54,808 bases of DNA, from positions 1 to 54,808 of the forward strand of contig PKXZ01000019.1 of the NCBI GenBank assembly GCA_003132525.1. Reading direction: 5' to 3'. This document shows, in pieces, positions 1 through 8,005 of this stretch. The notes under the pieces are model-generated. The model did no database searches and was not told the DNA's origin. It worked only from the letters and a program-made list of their open reading frames with translations. This DNA comes from Candidatus Dormiibacterota bacterium (GTDB taxonomy: Bacteria; Chloroflexota; Dormibacteria; Aeolococcales; Aeolococcaceae). Position 1 is the first letter of the stretch; each line of letters opens with the position of its first letter. Both the position numbers and the translations under genes were made by a program.

Positions 1-1407
1 CTCGCGCCCACCACAAAAAGGCGGACGCTACAAACGCCGATCCTCTGCTTCGTAGGCCCCCCTGGTGTCGGCAAGACGTCCCTTGGCCGCAGCATCGCAA
101 GAGCGTTGGACCGCAAGTTCGTGCGCATGAGCCTCGGTGGCATCCGCGACGAGGCTGAGATTCGAGGTCACCGCCGCACGTACATCGGGGCACTTCCTGG
201 TCGCATCATCCAGTCGATGCGCACGGCCGGGACGCGCAACGCCGTGATCATGCTCGACGAGATCGACAAGGTGGGCGCGGACTTCCGCGGTGATCCTTCG
301 GCGGCGTTGCTCGAGGTGCTGGATCCCGAACAGAACTGGGAGTTCAGCGACCACTATCTTGAGGTTCCGTATGACCTTTCGCAGGTGCTGTTCATCACGA
401 CGGCGAACATCGTCGACACGATCAGCCCGCCGCTTCGTGATCGGATGGAGATCATCCGCATAACCGGATACACCGAGCAGGAAAAGGTGCAGATCGCCGA
501 GCGTCATCTCGTGCCGCGTCAGCTCGATCAGCATTCTCTGGACGTGGGTGAGCTGGAGATTCCTCACGAAACCATCGTCGCGATGCTGCATGGATACACG
601 CGCGAAGCCGGTGTGCGCCAGCTCGATCGCACCATCGCGGAAGTCGCGCGCAAGGTTCCCCGCAAGCTCGCGGCCGGGGCGGTACCGCCAGTTGTGATAA
701 CGCCCGAGGATCTGTCGGACCTGCTTGGTCCGCGGCGCCATGACTACGGCGAGGCACACGAGCAGGACGAGATTGGTGCCGTGACCGGCGTGGTGGTGAG
801 CGAGGTCGGCGGCGACATCGTGACCGTCGAGGCTCTCGCGATCGAAACCAAGCCGGACCTGGTGCTGACCGGTCAGCTCGGCAGCGTCATGGAGGAATCC
901 GCTCGAGCCGCGTTGTCGTGGGCGAAGGTGCACGCCGTCGAATACGGTGCGCCTCGAGATTTCTTCGACACGCACGCGATCCACCTGCATGTGCCGGCAG
1001 GCGCAATCCCCAAGGACGGACCGTCGGCAGGCGTGACGATAGCGACGGCGATGGTGTCGGTGGCATCGGGTCGCCGCGTGCGTCGCGATCTCGCGATGAC
1101 CGGCGAGATCACCCTGCGCGGCAAGGTGCTTCCGATCGGCGGCGTCAAGGACAAGTTGCTCGCCGCGCACCGTTCCGGTTTGACGACGTTCATCCTGCCG
1201 GCCAGGAACATGCGCGATCTGTACGAGATCGACAAGGAGATCCTCGATGCCGTCGAGGTGGTCCCGGTCGACAATGTGGGCGAGGTGCTCGTCCGAGCGC
1301 TCGTCGAATCGGACGTACCACGCCGGCGCGAACGCCACGGTGCGGGGTTCGTGCTCCCGATCACCGCATCCGACGTGCTGGGCCCGATCAACGCCAACCC
1401 CGCGTAG
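1..1407 (+). CDS. lon: ATP-dependent protease Lon, C-terminal part (5' end outside window)
   Basis: Cytosolic AAA+ serine protease that degrades misfolded and regulatory proteins. The frame is open from the first base of the window, so the N-terminal substrate-binding domain is missing only because of the window edge. Counting from the first codon, Walker A GPPGVGKT is at about residues 19-26, Walker B is in VIMLDEIDK, and the Lon protease domain carries catalytic Ser (PKDGPSAG, about residue 342) and Lys (GGVKDKLL, about residue 383). 468 codons are visible of a usual 780-820. The few residues before Walker A look less typical than the rest, which may reflect a contig end. The stop lies 9 bases before the next GTG, so the metallo-hydrolase gene probably follows in the same transcript. 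Confidence 0.96.
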   Translation, partial: LAPTTKRRTLQTPILCFVGPPGVGKTSLGRSIARALDRKFVRMSLGGIRDEAEIRGHRRTYIGALPGRIIQSMRTAGTRNAVIMLDEIDKVGADFRGDPSAALLEVLDPEQNWEFSDHYLEVPYDLSQVLFITTANIVDTISPPLRDRMEIIRITGYTEQEKVQIAERHLVPRQLDQHSLDVGELEIPHETIVAMLHGYTREAGVRQLDRTIAEVARKVPRKLAAGAVPPVVITPEDLSDLLGPRRHDYGEAHEQDEIGAVTGVVVSEVGGDIVTVEALAIETKPDLVLTGQLGSVMEESARAALSWAKVHAVEYGAPRDFFDTHAIHLHVPAGAIPKDGPSAGVTIATAMVSVASGRRVRRDLAMTGEITLRGKVLPIGGVKDKLLAAHRSGLTTFILPARNMRDLYEIDKEILDAVEVVPVDNVGEVLVRALVESDVPRRRERHGAGFVLPITASDVLGPINANPA

Positions 1408-1416
1408 CGCGCAGCC

Positions 1417-2070
1417 GTGACCGACACGCTGCGCGACCTCGTCGAGCTGGCAATCGTGGTCGACCCGATGTTCGACCAGAACTGCTACGTGCTACGCCGT
1501 CGCGACACCAACGACGCGCTGGTCGTCGATCCCGGGTTGCAACATCCACAGACCATTGCGGTGCTGGAGCAGCGCGGGCTGCGCTGCGATCGCATCCTGC
1601 TCACGCACGGCCATCCGGACCATGTCAGCGGAGTCCCTGCTGTGAAGGCCGTGTTCGGCTGCGAGGCCGCAATCCATCCTGATGATCGCGAACAGCTCGA
1701 GGCTGTTCACTATCTTCCCGGCGTTCCGGATGATCTGCCCGACGTCATCTGCGAGCAGGATTTGACCGACGGCGAGGTGCTTTCCTGGCAGGGGCTCGAC
1801 ATCGAAGTCGTGCACACGCCGGGGCACACCAGGGGCTCGGTCTGCTTCCGCATTGGTCCCGACCTGCTGTCCGGGGACACGCTCTTCAACCGGGGTATCG
1901 GGCGCTTCGATCTCCCCGGAGGATCGCGGTCCGCACTCATCTTTTCGATCGAGCAGCGCATCTACACGCTGCCTCCCGAAACCGTCGTCTACCCCGGCCA
2001 CGGGCAGCGGACGACGGTGGAGGAGGAGATGCGCGAGAACCCCTTTGTGGTGCACCCGCGATACCGCTGA
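1417..2070 (+). CDS. Metallo-beta-lactamase-fold hydrolase (glyoxalase II-like)
   Basis: 217 aa. The metal-binding set of the MBL superfamily is complete: THGHPDH at residues 63-69, HTPGHTRGS, GDTLF and a late GHG. The hydroxyacylglutathione-hydrolase-like subgroup hydrolyses thioesters in the cytosol; the true substrate cannot be read from sequence. The GTG start follows lon closely, which suggests co-transcription. It lacks the long C-terminal domain of true GloB, so a generic MBL hydrolase is the safer name. Confidence 0.85.
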   Translation: MTDTLRDLVELAIVVDPMFDQNCYVLRRRDTNDALVVDPGLQHPQTIAVLEQRGLRCDRILLTHGHPDHVSGVPAVKAVFGCEAAIHPDDREQLEAVHYLPGVPDDLPDVICEQDLTDGEVLSWQGLDIEVVHTPGHTRGSVCFRIGPDLLSGDTLFNRGIGRFDLPGGSRSALIFSIEQRIYTLPPETVVYPGHGQRTTVEEEMRENPFVVHPRYR

Positions 2071-2083
2071 TCCAGGGATCCTG

Positions 2084-2092
2084 TGCTACGGT
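2084..2092 (+). promoter_or_regulatory. Possible extended -10 promoter of the lipoprotein gene
   Basis: TGCTACGGT: an extended -10 (TGC) followed by TACGGT. A Shine-Dalgarno-like GGAGGGG at about 2098-2104 precedes the ATG at 2115. No convincing -35. The same nine bases occur upstream of the dehydrogenase at 26747, and a one-base variant lies upstream of trpD. Confidence 0.4.
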
Positions 2093-2114
2093 GCCTGGGA
2101 GGGGCGTTTGAAGA

Positions 2115-2741
2115 ATGAGCTTGGTGATGCGTACAACACTGGCGATCGGCGCGTGCGTCGTGGTTACCGTTACCGCTGGATGCGGTGGCGCCAGCAGCAC
2201 TGCATCGTCTGATCCCGCATCGGCATCGCCAACGCCGAGCGCCTCCGGTACGGCGACGGCCTGCGCGAATCCGCAACTCAGCGCGGCAAGCTCACCGGTG
2301 ACGCAACTCGCGCTCACCGTCAGCGATCTACCGCCTGGCGGCCCGTCACTCGAACAGATCAGTGATGGCGAGATGAACAACACGGCGAATAGCGATCAAC
2401 GCGGATTTGCCAACATCAGCAACACGTATCGCATCGAGGATGACGTCGTGCTCGACCCGTCGGCGCTGGCCGCAACCGCCGACTACCCGCAGTTGCGCGA
2501 CGCAACCAAGACGCAGTTTGCGACAGTCACGAGTGCAACGTCGCCCGCCGCGCTTGGATGCGTTGCGGATGAGTTCATTGGCAAGAACCGAACCTCGTAC
2601 AGTCAGGTGGGGATCGCGTTCCAGGAGGGCGACGTGATCGCCGTTGTGCTCGTCGTCAACTCCGCCGCGCCCGTGGATCCCGCCTTCGCGGAGGCGGTCG
2701 CGCAGGCGCAGGATCAGAAGATCGCCAGCGCAACGACCTGA
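2115..2741 (+). CDS. Putative secreted lipoprotein of unknown function
   Basis: 208 aa. The N-terminus has a short positive region, a hydrophobic stretch and a lipobox TAGC with Cys23, so the protein is probably lipidated by Lgt and cut by a signal peptidase II (lspA is in this window at 34823). The mature part is Ser/Ala/Thr-rich at first, then a globular alpha/beta-looking domain of about 150 residues with two cysteines that could pair. I do not recognise the family. A purine-rich ribosome-binding site supports the ATG at 2115; ATG 2127 is an alternative. It ends 2 bases before the convergent NUDIX gene. Confidence 0.75.
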   Translation: MSLVMRTTLAIGACVVVTVTAGCGGASSTASSDPASASPTPSASGTATACANPQLSAASSPVTQLALTVSDLPPGGPSLEQISDGEMNNTANSDQRGFANISNTYRIEDDVVLDPSALAATADYPQLRDATKTQFATVTSATSPAALGCVADEFIGKNRTSYSQVGIAFQEGDVIAVVLVVNSAAPVDPAFAEAVAQAQDQKIASATT

Positions 2742-2743
2742 GG

Positions 2744-3322
2744 TCAGTCCGTCCGCCCGAGTCGCTCCAGCAGCTCGTACACGATCGCTCCGGTGACACC
2801 CCAGATGATCCGGCCTGAAGCCTCGTAATAGTGGATACGCCGGGGCAGACCGTCACGTTCGATCTCGCGAACCGTGTGCGGCGCCAGCATGAGTTCCGCG
2901 ATGTCGACCCGGAACCACTCGGCAATCTCGTAATCGTCCGGCTTGAACTCGATTGGCGCGCGCTGCAGACCGACGACGGGGGTCAGCCAGCGCCCGGACA
3001 CCACAGTCGAGAACGGCGTGAGCACACCAAGGATCTCGACGCTCGCAGGCTCGATTCCCAACTCCTCGCTCGCCTCGCGCAGAGCCGTCGCCACCACGTC
3101 GGCGTCGGTCGTCTCGGCACCGCCGCCAGGGAATGCGATCTGCCCCGGATGCTGGCGAAGCTCCTCGGAGCGAAGCACGAAGAGGAGCGGCACGCCGGGC
3201 GTCGTGGGATCGCAGAGGAGCAGCACGGAGGCCGGCCGCAGGCCATCCGGCGCGCTCGGCAGTGCGGCCGGGTCACGCGCCGCGAGACGCAGCCGATCGA
3301 CGATATCGGGAGCGGCGGTCAT
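2744..3322 (-). CDS. NUDIX hydrolase, CoA-diphosphatase (NudL/YeaB)-like
   Basis: 192 aa from the ATG at 3322, chosen because GGAGATC lies 8 bases upstream; an ATG at 3337 in the same frame has no such site. The Nudix box runs from GGGAETTDADVV to REASEELGI. It is preceded by the SEELRQHPGQIAFPGGG stretch typical of CoA pyrophosphatases (LRxHxGQxxFPGG). The family splits CoA into 3',5'-ADP and phosphopantetheine in the cytosol. The start is divergent from the zinc-ribbon gene with about 32 bases between, so the two promoters must overlap. Confidence 0.88.
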   Translation of the reverse strand: MTAAPDIVDRLRLAARDPAALPSAPDGLRPASVLLLCDPTTPGVPLLFVLRSEELRQHPGQIAFPGGGAETTDADVVATALREASEELGIEPASVEILGVLTPFSTVVSGRWLTPVVGLQRAPIEFKPDDYEIAEWFRVDIAELMLAPHTVREIERDGLPRRIHYYEASGRIIWGVTGAIVYELLERLGRTD

Positions 3323-3341
3323 TGCGCGGATCTCCATGCCG

Positions 3342-3347
3342 TACGCT
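3342..3347 (+). promoter_or_regulatory. -10 element TACGCT of a leaderless transcript
   Basis: TACGCT is followed by exactly 7 bases and the ATG at 3355. This spacing puts the transcription start at or next to the start codon. No Shine-Dalgarno sequence is present. No clear -35. Confidence 0.55.
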
Positions 3348-3354
3348 TGAGTTG

Positions 3355-3645
3355 ATGAGCATCGACGCACCACGTGAGACCAAGCCGCGCCGGCGTTGCG
3401 CGAAATGCGGCGGCGACATGCGTTTCTCGCATCGCGAGTACGCCGGCAAGGGTATGTCCGCCGCGGTGCTGCGATGCCTCAGCTGTGGTGACGTGATACG
3501 CGACGCGGCGCGCGAAGCTGCTCAGGTGACGCAGCGCCATACCTCGAAACGGCATCGCGACCTCGATGCCGGCCCCCTGGCGAACCCCGTCCTCGATCCC
3601 GACATCGCGGCTCGGTTGCTCGAATCCACTCGCGACTCCGGCTGA
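3355..3645 (+). CDS. Small zinc-ribbon protein of unknown function
   Basis: 96 aa. Two CxxC pairs (Cys15/Cys18 and Cys41/Cys44) separated by 22 residues form a classic zinc-ribbon pattern, after a basic N-terminus. The C-terminal half is charged and probably helical. No enzyme motif is seen; a nucleic-acid or protein-binding role is inferred only from the fold type. The longer frame upstream (to 3133) runs antisense through the NUDIX gene and is not used. The gene ends 1 base before the convergent hydrolase gene. Confidence 0.72.
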   Translation: MSIDAPRETKPRRRCAKCGGDMRFSHREYAGKGMSAAVLRCLSCGDVIRDAAREAAQVTQRHTSKRHRDLDAGPLANPVLDPDIAARLLESTRDSG

Positions 3646-3646
3646 C

Positions 3647-4453
3647 TCAGCGTCCCGCGGCCGCAGCCGTCCGCTCCGCCGGGACGAAGCGCTCGAACCA
3701 CTGCAGGATGTCGTCGTTGACGCGGTCGTGGTCGACATCAACGGAAATCCCGTGACCGCTGCGAGGAAGGAGCTCAAGTCGCACGGCCTCGCTCCCGATC
3801 AGTCGCCGCGCGATCTCTCGACCGCAACGCGGATCGATGGATCGATCCCGCTCGCCGTGTATGACCAGCACCGGAGCTCGGATCGCCGCGAGCTCGTTGC
3901 GCACCACCGCGCACAGCTTTCGCAGCTCGTCGATGCTTCTGGTCGGTCGGATGCCATAGCTGTACAGCTCCTCGACCGCATCGGGAAGCCAGAGGTCGAC
4001 ATCGTCGCCGGCGCGGTGCCAGCGCACCACGCGCTTGATCACCGGGAGCAGCGGCGGCAGCGGTCCGCTCAACCAGACCGGTGCCGCAAGCGCCGCGACC
4101 GCCCGAACGCGCAGGTCGTGTGCCGCGAGGTGGAGCGCCAGGGTGCCACCCATCGACTGACCGGCAACCACGACGTCACGGCATTCGGCGGCAAGCTCGT
4201 CGAATGCCGCCGCGACGGCACCCGACCAGTCCCGCCATCGGGTTCGCTCGAGGTCCTCCGGCTTCGTCCCGTGCCCGGGGAGCATCGGTGCATAGCATCG
4301 GAATCCACGGGCAGCGAGCGCCTCCCCAAGACGGCGTAGCTCGGGCGGCGTCCCGGCGAAGCCGTGGATGAGCAGCGCACCGTGCGGTCCGTCGCCGAGG
4401 TGCCACGGGCGGATGACCTCCGGGTCAAAGGGCGCGAGGGTGCGGGCGGTCAT
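3647..4453 (-). CDS. Alpha/beta hydrolase (monoacylglycerol-lipase/carboxylesterase-like)
   Basis: 268 aa. Oxyanion region LLIHGFAGTP, nucleophile elbow GQSMGG with Ser100, acid in GERDRSID and His in SGHGI give a complete catalytic triad. The layout resembles bacterial Est30/YvaK-type carboxylesterases and monoacylglycerol lipases, which hydrolyse short acyl esters. No signal peptide, so cytosolic. The ATG at 4453 sits 6 bases from a TATACT element; the frame further upstream overlaps trpD antisense and is rejected. Divergent from trpD. Confidence 0.85.
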   Translation of the reverse strand: MTARTLAPFDPEVIRPWHLGDGPHGALLIHGFAGTPPELRRLGEALAARGFRCYAPMLPGHGTKPEDLERTRWRDWSGAVAAAFDELAAECRDVVVAGQSMGGTLALHLAAHDLRVRAVAALAAPVWLSGPLPPLLPVIKRVVRWHRAGDDVDLWLPDAVEELYSYGIRPTRSIDELRKLCAVVRNELAAIRAPVLVIHGERDRSIDPRCGREIARRLIGSEAVRLELLPRSGHGISVDVDHDRVNDDILQWFERFVPAERTAAAAGR

Positions 4454-4459
4454 GCTTCG

Positions 4460-4465
4460 AGTATA
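4460..4465 (-). promoter_or_regulatory. -10 element TATACT of a leaderless transcript (hydrolase)
   Basis: Read on the minus strand, TATACT is followed by 6 bases and the ATG at 4453. No ribosome-binding site intervenes. Confidence 0.55.
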
Positions 4466-4491
4466 TGGATCGCGCTGCTGAGCCTCGGTGC

Positions 4492-4497
4492 TACCGT
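4492..4497 (+). promoter_or_regulatory. -10 element TACCGT, probable leaderless promoter of trpD
   Basis: TGC-TACCGT is followed by 8 bases and the ATG at 4506. The alternative GTG start of trpD at 4488 would lie upstream of this element, which favours the ATG. Confidence 0.5.
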
Positions 4498-4505
4498 CGC
4501 CCGCG

Positions 4506-5534
4506 ATGGGCGCGGAGGTGATGCGGCAGGCACTCGAGACGGTGGTCTCCGGTCGCTCGCTCGACGTCCCGACCGCGCGAGCGGTGATGGACACCATGAT
4601 GGAGGGCGAGGCATCGCCAGTCCTCGTTGCAGCCCTGGTGGCCGCGCTGCGTACCAAGGGCGAGTCGGTGGATGAGCTTGCCGGCATGGTGGAATCGATG
4701 CGAGCGCATGCCACGCAGGTGAAACTGCCGATCGAGGCGGTCGATACGTGCGGCACGGGCGGTGACGGAGCAGGAACCTTCAACATCTCGACCGCCGCAG
4801 CGCTGGTGGCCGCGGGCGCCGGGTGTCCGGTGGCAAAGCACGGCAATCGTGCAGCGTCCTCGCGATGCGGCAGCGCCGACGTGCTCGAAGCACTCGGGGT
4901 GGTGATCTCCCTTTCGCCGGAAGGCGTTCGACGTTGTGTGGAAGAGGCGGGCATCGGGTTCCTCTTCGCACCCGCGTTTCACCCCGCGCTGCGCCATGTC
5001 GGTCACGTTCGCAGTGAGCTCGGCATTCGAACGGTGTTCAACGTCCTCGGTCCACTCGCGAATCCGGCTCGCGTCCGGCACCAGTTGCTGGGTGTGGCGA
5101 ATGAGCGGCTCACGCCGATGATGGCCGAGGTGCTGCATCGACTGGGACACGTCCACGCGATCGTGTTCACCGGTCCTGACGGCGTCGACGAGCTCGGTGT
5201 CGCCGGTGCCGCACGCTGTTACGAGGTCACTGCCGAGGGCGTGCGCGACTTCGTCATCGATCCGCGCGACGTGGGGCTCGAGGCGGCGCCATTGGATGCG
5301 GTTCGCGGCGGAGACGCCGATACCAACGCCGGCACCATTCTTTCGGTTCTGAACGGCGAGCACGGGCCGTGTCGCGACGTCGTGGTGCTGAACGCCGCCG
5401 CCGTCCTGCTCGCTGCGGATCACGTCACGAACTTGCTGGACGGAGTCGCGGTGGCCGCCGCATCGATCGACACCGGCGCCGCTCGGCGCTCGCTCGAGCA
5501 ACTGGCTCGCGTGTCCCACGAGGTGGCCGCGTGA
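4506..5534 (+). CDS. trpD: Anthranilate phosphoribosyltransferase
   Basis: 342 aa, normal family length. Transfers the phosphoribosyl group of PRPP to anthranilate, the second step of tryptophan synthesis. The glycine-rich PRPP loop CGTGGDG (residues 82-88), NISTA, KHGNR (111-115) and GPLANP are all present. ATG 4506 is preferred over GTG 4488 because it follows a -10-like TACCGT by 8 bases. The other trp genes are not in the window. The stop overlaps the GTG of the next gene by 4 bases, so this trpD heads a translationally coupled operon with a zinc-ribbon protein, RNase HI and a DUF1028 protein. Confidence 0.95.
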   Translation: MGAEVMRQALETVVSGRSLDVPTARAVMDTMMEGEASPVLVAALVAALRTKGESVDELAGMVESMRAHATQVKLPIEAVDTCGTGGDGAGTFNISTAAALVAAGAGCPVAKHGNRAASSRCGSADVLEALGVVISLSPEGVRRCVEEAGIGFLFAPAFHPALRHVGHVRSELGIRTVFNVLGPLANPARVRHQLLGVANERLTPMMAEVLHRLGHVHAIVFTGPDGVDELGVAGAARCYEVTAEGVRDFVIDPRDVGLEAAPLDAVRGGDADTNAGTILSVLNGEHGPCRDVVVLNAAAVLLAADHVTNLLDGVAVAAASIDTGAARRSLEQLARVSHEVAA

Positions 5535-6226
5535 GCCGCGCGTCCGCGCTGCTCAGCCTACAGCAGATCGACGACCGCATCGCGGCGATTACCTCGGAGA
5601 TCGCCACGGCGGAAGCATCGCTACGCGGCGATCCCGAGCTCGGTCGTCTGCGCAGGACCGAAGCCGCCGCACAGGAGGAACATCGCGCGCTCGGGACGAA
5701 CGCCAGGCTGGCCGAGCTTGAAGCGGCATCGCTGCAGAGCCGGATTCGCGAGTTGGACCGGCGCCTCTATGGAGGCACGGTGCGCAACCCGGCCGAGCTC
5801 ATGGAGATGCAGCGTGAGCTGGAGGTGATGCGCGTCAGGTTATCCACCGCGGAGGACGATGCGCTCGAACGCATGGAGCAGGTGGATCAATCGCTCGCGA
5901 GCCTGCAGAGTGCTTCAGCCCTTGTGGCAGCACGCGAATCGCAGCGCAATGACTCGATGGAGCCGCTCCGCGAGCGCCTGACAACGTTGACGGCGGAGAA
6001 GGAGCTCCTGAGTGCCGAGCGTGACGCCCTGCGAGCGGACATCGATCCAGGCGACCTCTCGCTCTACGCGCGCATCGCCGCTCACCGCCGTCCCGCGGTG
6101 ACCGGGCTGGCCGGCGAATTCTGCGCCGGATGCCATATGCCGGTGTCGAATGAGGAACGCCGAGCGGTGCGCACCGGGACAGGACTGACGCAATGCGCGA
6201 ACTGCGACCGGATCCTCGCGCCATGA
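5531..6226 (+). CDS. C4-type zinc-ribbon coiled-coil protein (CT398/zf-RING_7-like)
   Basis: 231 aa. A long Glu/Arg/Leu-rich coiled coil covers residues 1 to about 165, followed by a C-terminal zinc ribbon with Cys198/Cys201 and Cys222/Cys225. This is the architecture of the CT398-like family, thought to bind nucleic acid or act as a secretion or tethering chaperone. Such genes are often next to RNase H genes, as here. The GTG start overlaps the trpD stop (GTGA), and its own stop overlaps the rnhA ATG (ATGA). The longer upstream frame lies inside trpD and is discarded. Confidence 0.85.
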   Translation: MSRASALLSLQQIDDRIAAITSEIATAEASLRGDPELGRLRRTEAAAQEEHRALGTNARLAELEAASLQSRIRELDRRLYGGTVRNPAELMEMQRELEVMRVRLSTAEDDALERMEQVDQSLASLQSASALVAARESQRNDSMEPLRERLTTLTAEKELLSAERDALRADIDPGDLSLYARIAAHRRPAVTGLAGEFCAGCHMPVSNEERRAVRTGTGLTQCANCDRILAP

Positions 6227-6669
6227 ATGCGACAGTGATTGCCTACACCGATGGGGCCTGCTCAGGAAACCCCGGCGCCGGCGCATGGGCGTACCGGGTC
6301 GAATGGCCGGATGGCGGCGTCGACGAAGCGGCGGGCGGAGAGCCCGCGACGACCAACAACCGCGAGGAGCTGAAAGCGGTCCGCGAAGCGCTGCGACGCA
6401 TTCGCGCCCGCATCGGCGACGATCCGTCGTGGCGGATCGTGGTGCGCACGGACAGCCTCGGTGTCATCAACTGGCTGACCGGGGCGTGGAAGCGCAAGAA
6501 GAACCTCGACCTCTTCCCGACCATCGACCCCCTCATCGATCCGCGTGTGCGGTTCGAGCACGTGCGTGGCCACAGTGGGATTCCCGGGAACGAACGCGTC
6601 GACACGCTGGCGGTGGAGGAGACCCAACGCATCATGGCCGGCATAGCCGGCGGAGGCACTGAGCGGTGA
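6223..6669 (+). CDS. rnhA: Ribonuclease HI
   Basis: 148 aa. Cuts the RNA strand of RNA-DNA hybrids, for example Okazaki primers and R-loops. The four acidic active-site residues are visible: Asp10 in YTDGACSGNPG, Glu48 in NREEL, Asp77 in VRTDSLG and Asp127 in NERVDTLA, with the conserved loop His (GHSG) before the last. Basic AWKRKK at about 88-93 matches the substrate-binding handle. The ATG overlaps the preceding stop by 4 bases. Confidence 0.95.
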   Translation: MNATVIAYTDGACSGNPGAGAWAYRVEWPDGGVDEAAGGEPATTNNREELKAVREALRRIRARIGDDPSWRIVVRTDSLGVINWLTGAWKRKKNLDLFPTIDPLIDPRVRFEHVRGHSGIPGNERVDTLAVEETQRIMAGIAGGGTER

Positions 6670-7562
6670 CGTATTCGATCGTGGCGCGAGACCCGGAGAC
6701 GGGAGACCTCGGCGTAGCCGTGCAATCGCATTGGTTCTCGGTTGGGTCGGTGGTGACGTGGGCGGAACCCGGGGTCGGAGCGATCGCCACGCAGTCCTTT
6801 GCCGAGCCGGCATACGGCCCGCGCGGACTCGCGCTGATGCGCCTCGGAGTCGACCCGGTGACAGCGCTCGCGGCGCTGACCAGCGCGGACGCCGAGCAGA
6901 GCCGCCGCCAGGTGGCATTCGTCGACGTCAGCGGACGGGTCGCCGTGCACACCGGAGACCAGTGCATCGAGGCCGCCGGACACGTGACCGGCGACGGCGT
7001 GTCCTGTCAGGCGAACATGATGCGCGGGCCGGATGTCTGGCCCGCGATGCTCGAGGCGTATCACGCGACGACCGGCGACCTGGCCGAACGCCTGATGGCT
7101 GCCCTCGAGGCGGCCGAGGCCGCGGGCGGTGATGTTCGCGGCCGCCAGTCGGCCGCGATGCTCATCGTCAAAGCAACCGGTTCTAGCCAACCATGGCAGG
7201 ATCGTGTGGTCGATCTGCGCGTCGACGACGCTCCGGATCCTCTCACAGAACTGCGCCGGTTGCTGTCGGTGCATCGCGGTTACGCGCACATGGAAGTCGC
7301 CGAGCAGCGCGAGGTCGCCGGAGACATGACGGGGAGCCTCGACGCGTACGAGGAGGCGCGCCGGCTGCTTGCCGGCAATGACGAGGCGACCTTCTGGGCA
7401 GCGATTCTCATGGCCGACGCCGGCAGGGTTGAGGAGGGAAAGGCGATGCTCGCCGACATCGTCACGCGTGAATCGGGATGGAGCGACTTGCTCCGCCGCC
7501 TGCCCGCCGCCGATCTTCTCCGCAATGGCGAGGCAACCGTCACCAGCCTGCTGGGATCGTGA
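6666..7562 (+). CDS. DUF1028-family protein with C-terminal helical-repeat extension
   Basis: 298 aa. Residues 1 to about 205 match the DUF1028 pattern (begins TYSIVARDPETGDLGVAVQS; later GVGAIATQS and YGPRGLALM), a family with an Ntn-hydrolase-like fold and no firmly known reaction. Residues of about 210-298 form short amphipathic helix pairs resembling TPR units (YAHMEVAEQREVAGDM, LDAYEEARRLLAGND). GTG overlaps the rnhA stop. It is the last gene of the trpD operon and runs toward the 3' end of the RNase P RNA gene. Confidence 0.8.
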   Translation: MTYSIVARDPETGDLGVAVQSHWFSVGSVVTWAEPGVGAIATQSFAEPAYGPRGLALMRLGVDPVTALAALTSADAEQSRRQVAFVDVSGRVAVHTGDQCIEAAGHVTGDGVSCQANMMRGPDVWPAMLEAYHATTGDLAERLMAALEAAEAAGGDVRGRQSAAMLIVKATGSSQPWQDRVVDLRVDDAPDPLTELRRLLSVHRGYAHMEVAEQREVAGDMTGSLDAYEEARRLLAGNDEATFWAAILMADAGRVEEGKAMLADIVTRESGWSDLLRRLPAADLLRNGEATVTSLLGS

Positions 7563-7569
7563 AGAGAGT

Positions 7570-7943
7570 GCAAGCCGGCCGATAAGCCGGGTTCTGTCCT
7601 CGCCCGCGGCAGGCAAGGGACGGTCATCCATCTGGGACGCCGGTTACCCGGCGCCTCGAGCGGCCCACCTGAGACACGGGGAGCGAGCAACTCCTGAGCG
7701 CCGAAGCGCTCGGTCTCTGTTTGGCCTTGCTCCGGGCGGGGTTTACCTGGCCGGCCGGTCACCCGGCCGCCGGTGGGCTCTTACCCCACCATTTCACCGT
7801 TGCCCCGGACAGGTCCGGGGCTGTGTCATTTCTGTGGCACTCTCCTTCGGGTCACCCCGACTGGGCGTTATCCAGCGCCCTGCTCTGCGGAGCCCGGACT
7901 TTCCTCGGACGCATTCGTCCGCGACCGTCTGGCCGGCTTGCCC
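7570..7943 (-). ncRNA. rnpB: RNase P RNA, bacterial type A
   Basis: Catalytic RNA of RNase P, which matures tRNA 5' ends and also the 4.5S and tmRNA precursors. On the minus strand the RNA begins with the P1 strand and continues into the universal GAGGAAAGTCCGGGCTCC (P4/CR-I). It includes GGTAAACCCC, a CAGAAATGACACAGC-type segment and AAGGGTGAAA-like ACGGTGAAATGG. It ends at ACAGAACCCGGCTTATCG followed by the P1 return strand. End positions are good to a few bases. Reading frames across this interval on either strand are not genes. Confidence 0.95.
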
Positions 7944-7947
7944 CTCG

Positions 7948-7974
7948 AGTCTATCCTCTGGGGCTGCTCGCCAA
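7948..7974 (-). promoter_or_regulatory. Probable rnpB promoter
   Basis: On the minus strand TTGGCG (7969-7974) and TAGACT (7948-7953) are separated by 15 bases. The -10 is 5-7 bases from the expected RNA 5' end. Spacer is short. On the plus strand TATCCT at 7952-7957 overlaps it and could serve pepE. Confidence 0.5.
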
Positions 7975-8005
7975 CGTGATCCACACCAAGGAGATCGAGC
8001 CTCTC

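Noticed and set aside
7280-8005. Reading frames over the RNase P RNA region
   Set aside because: The interval is explained by rnpB; the frames have no protein motifs.
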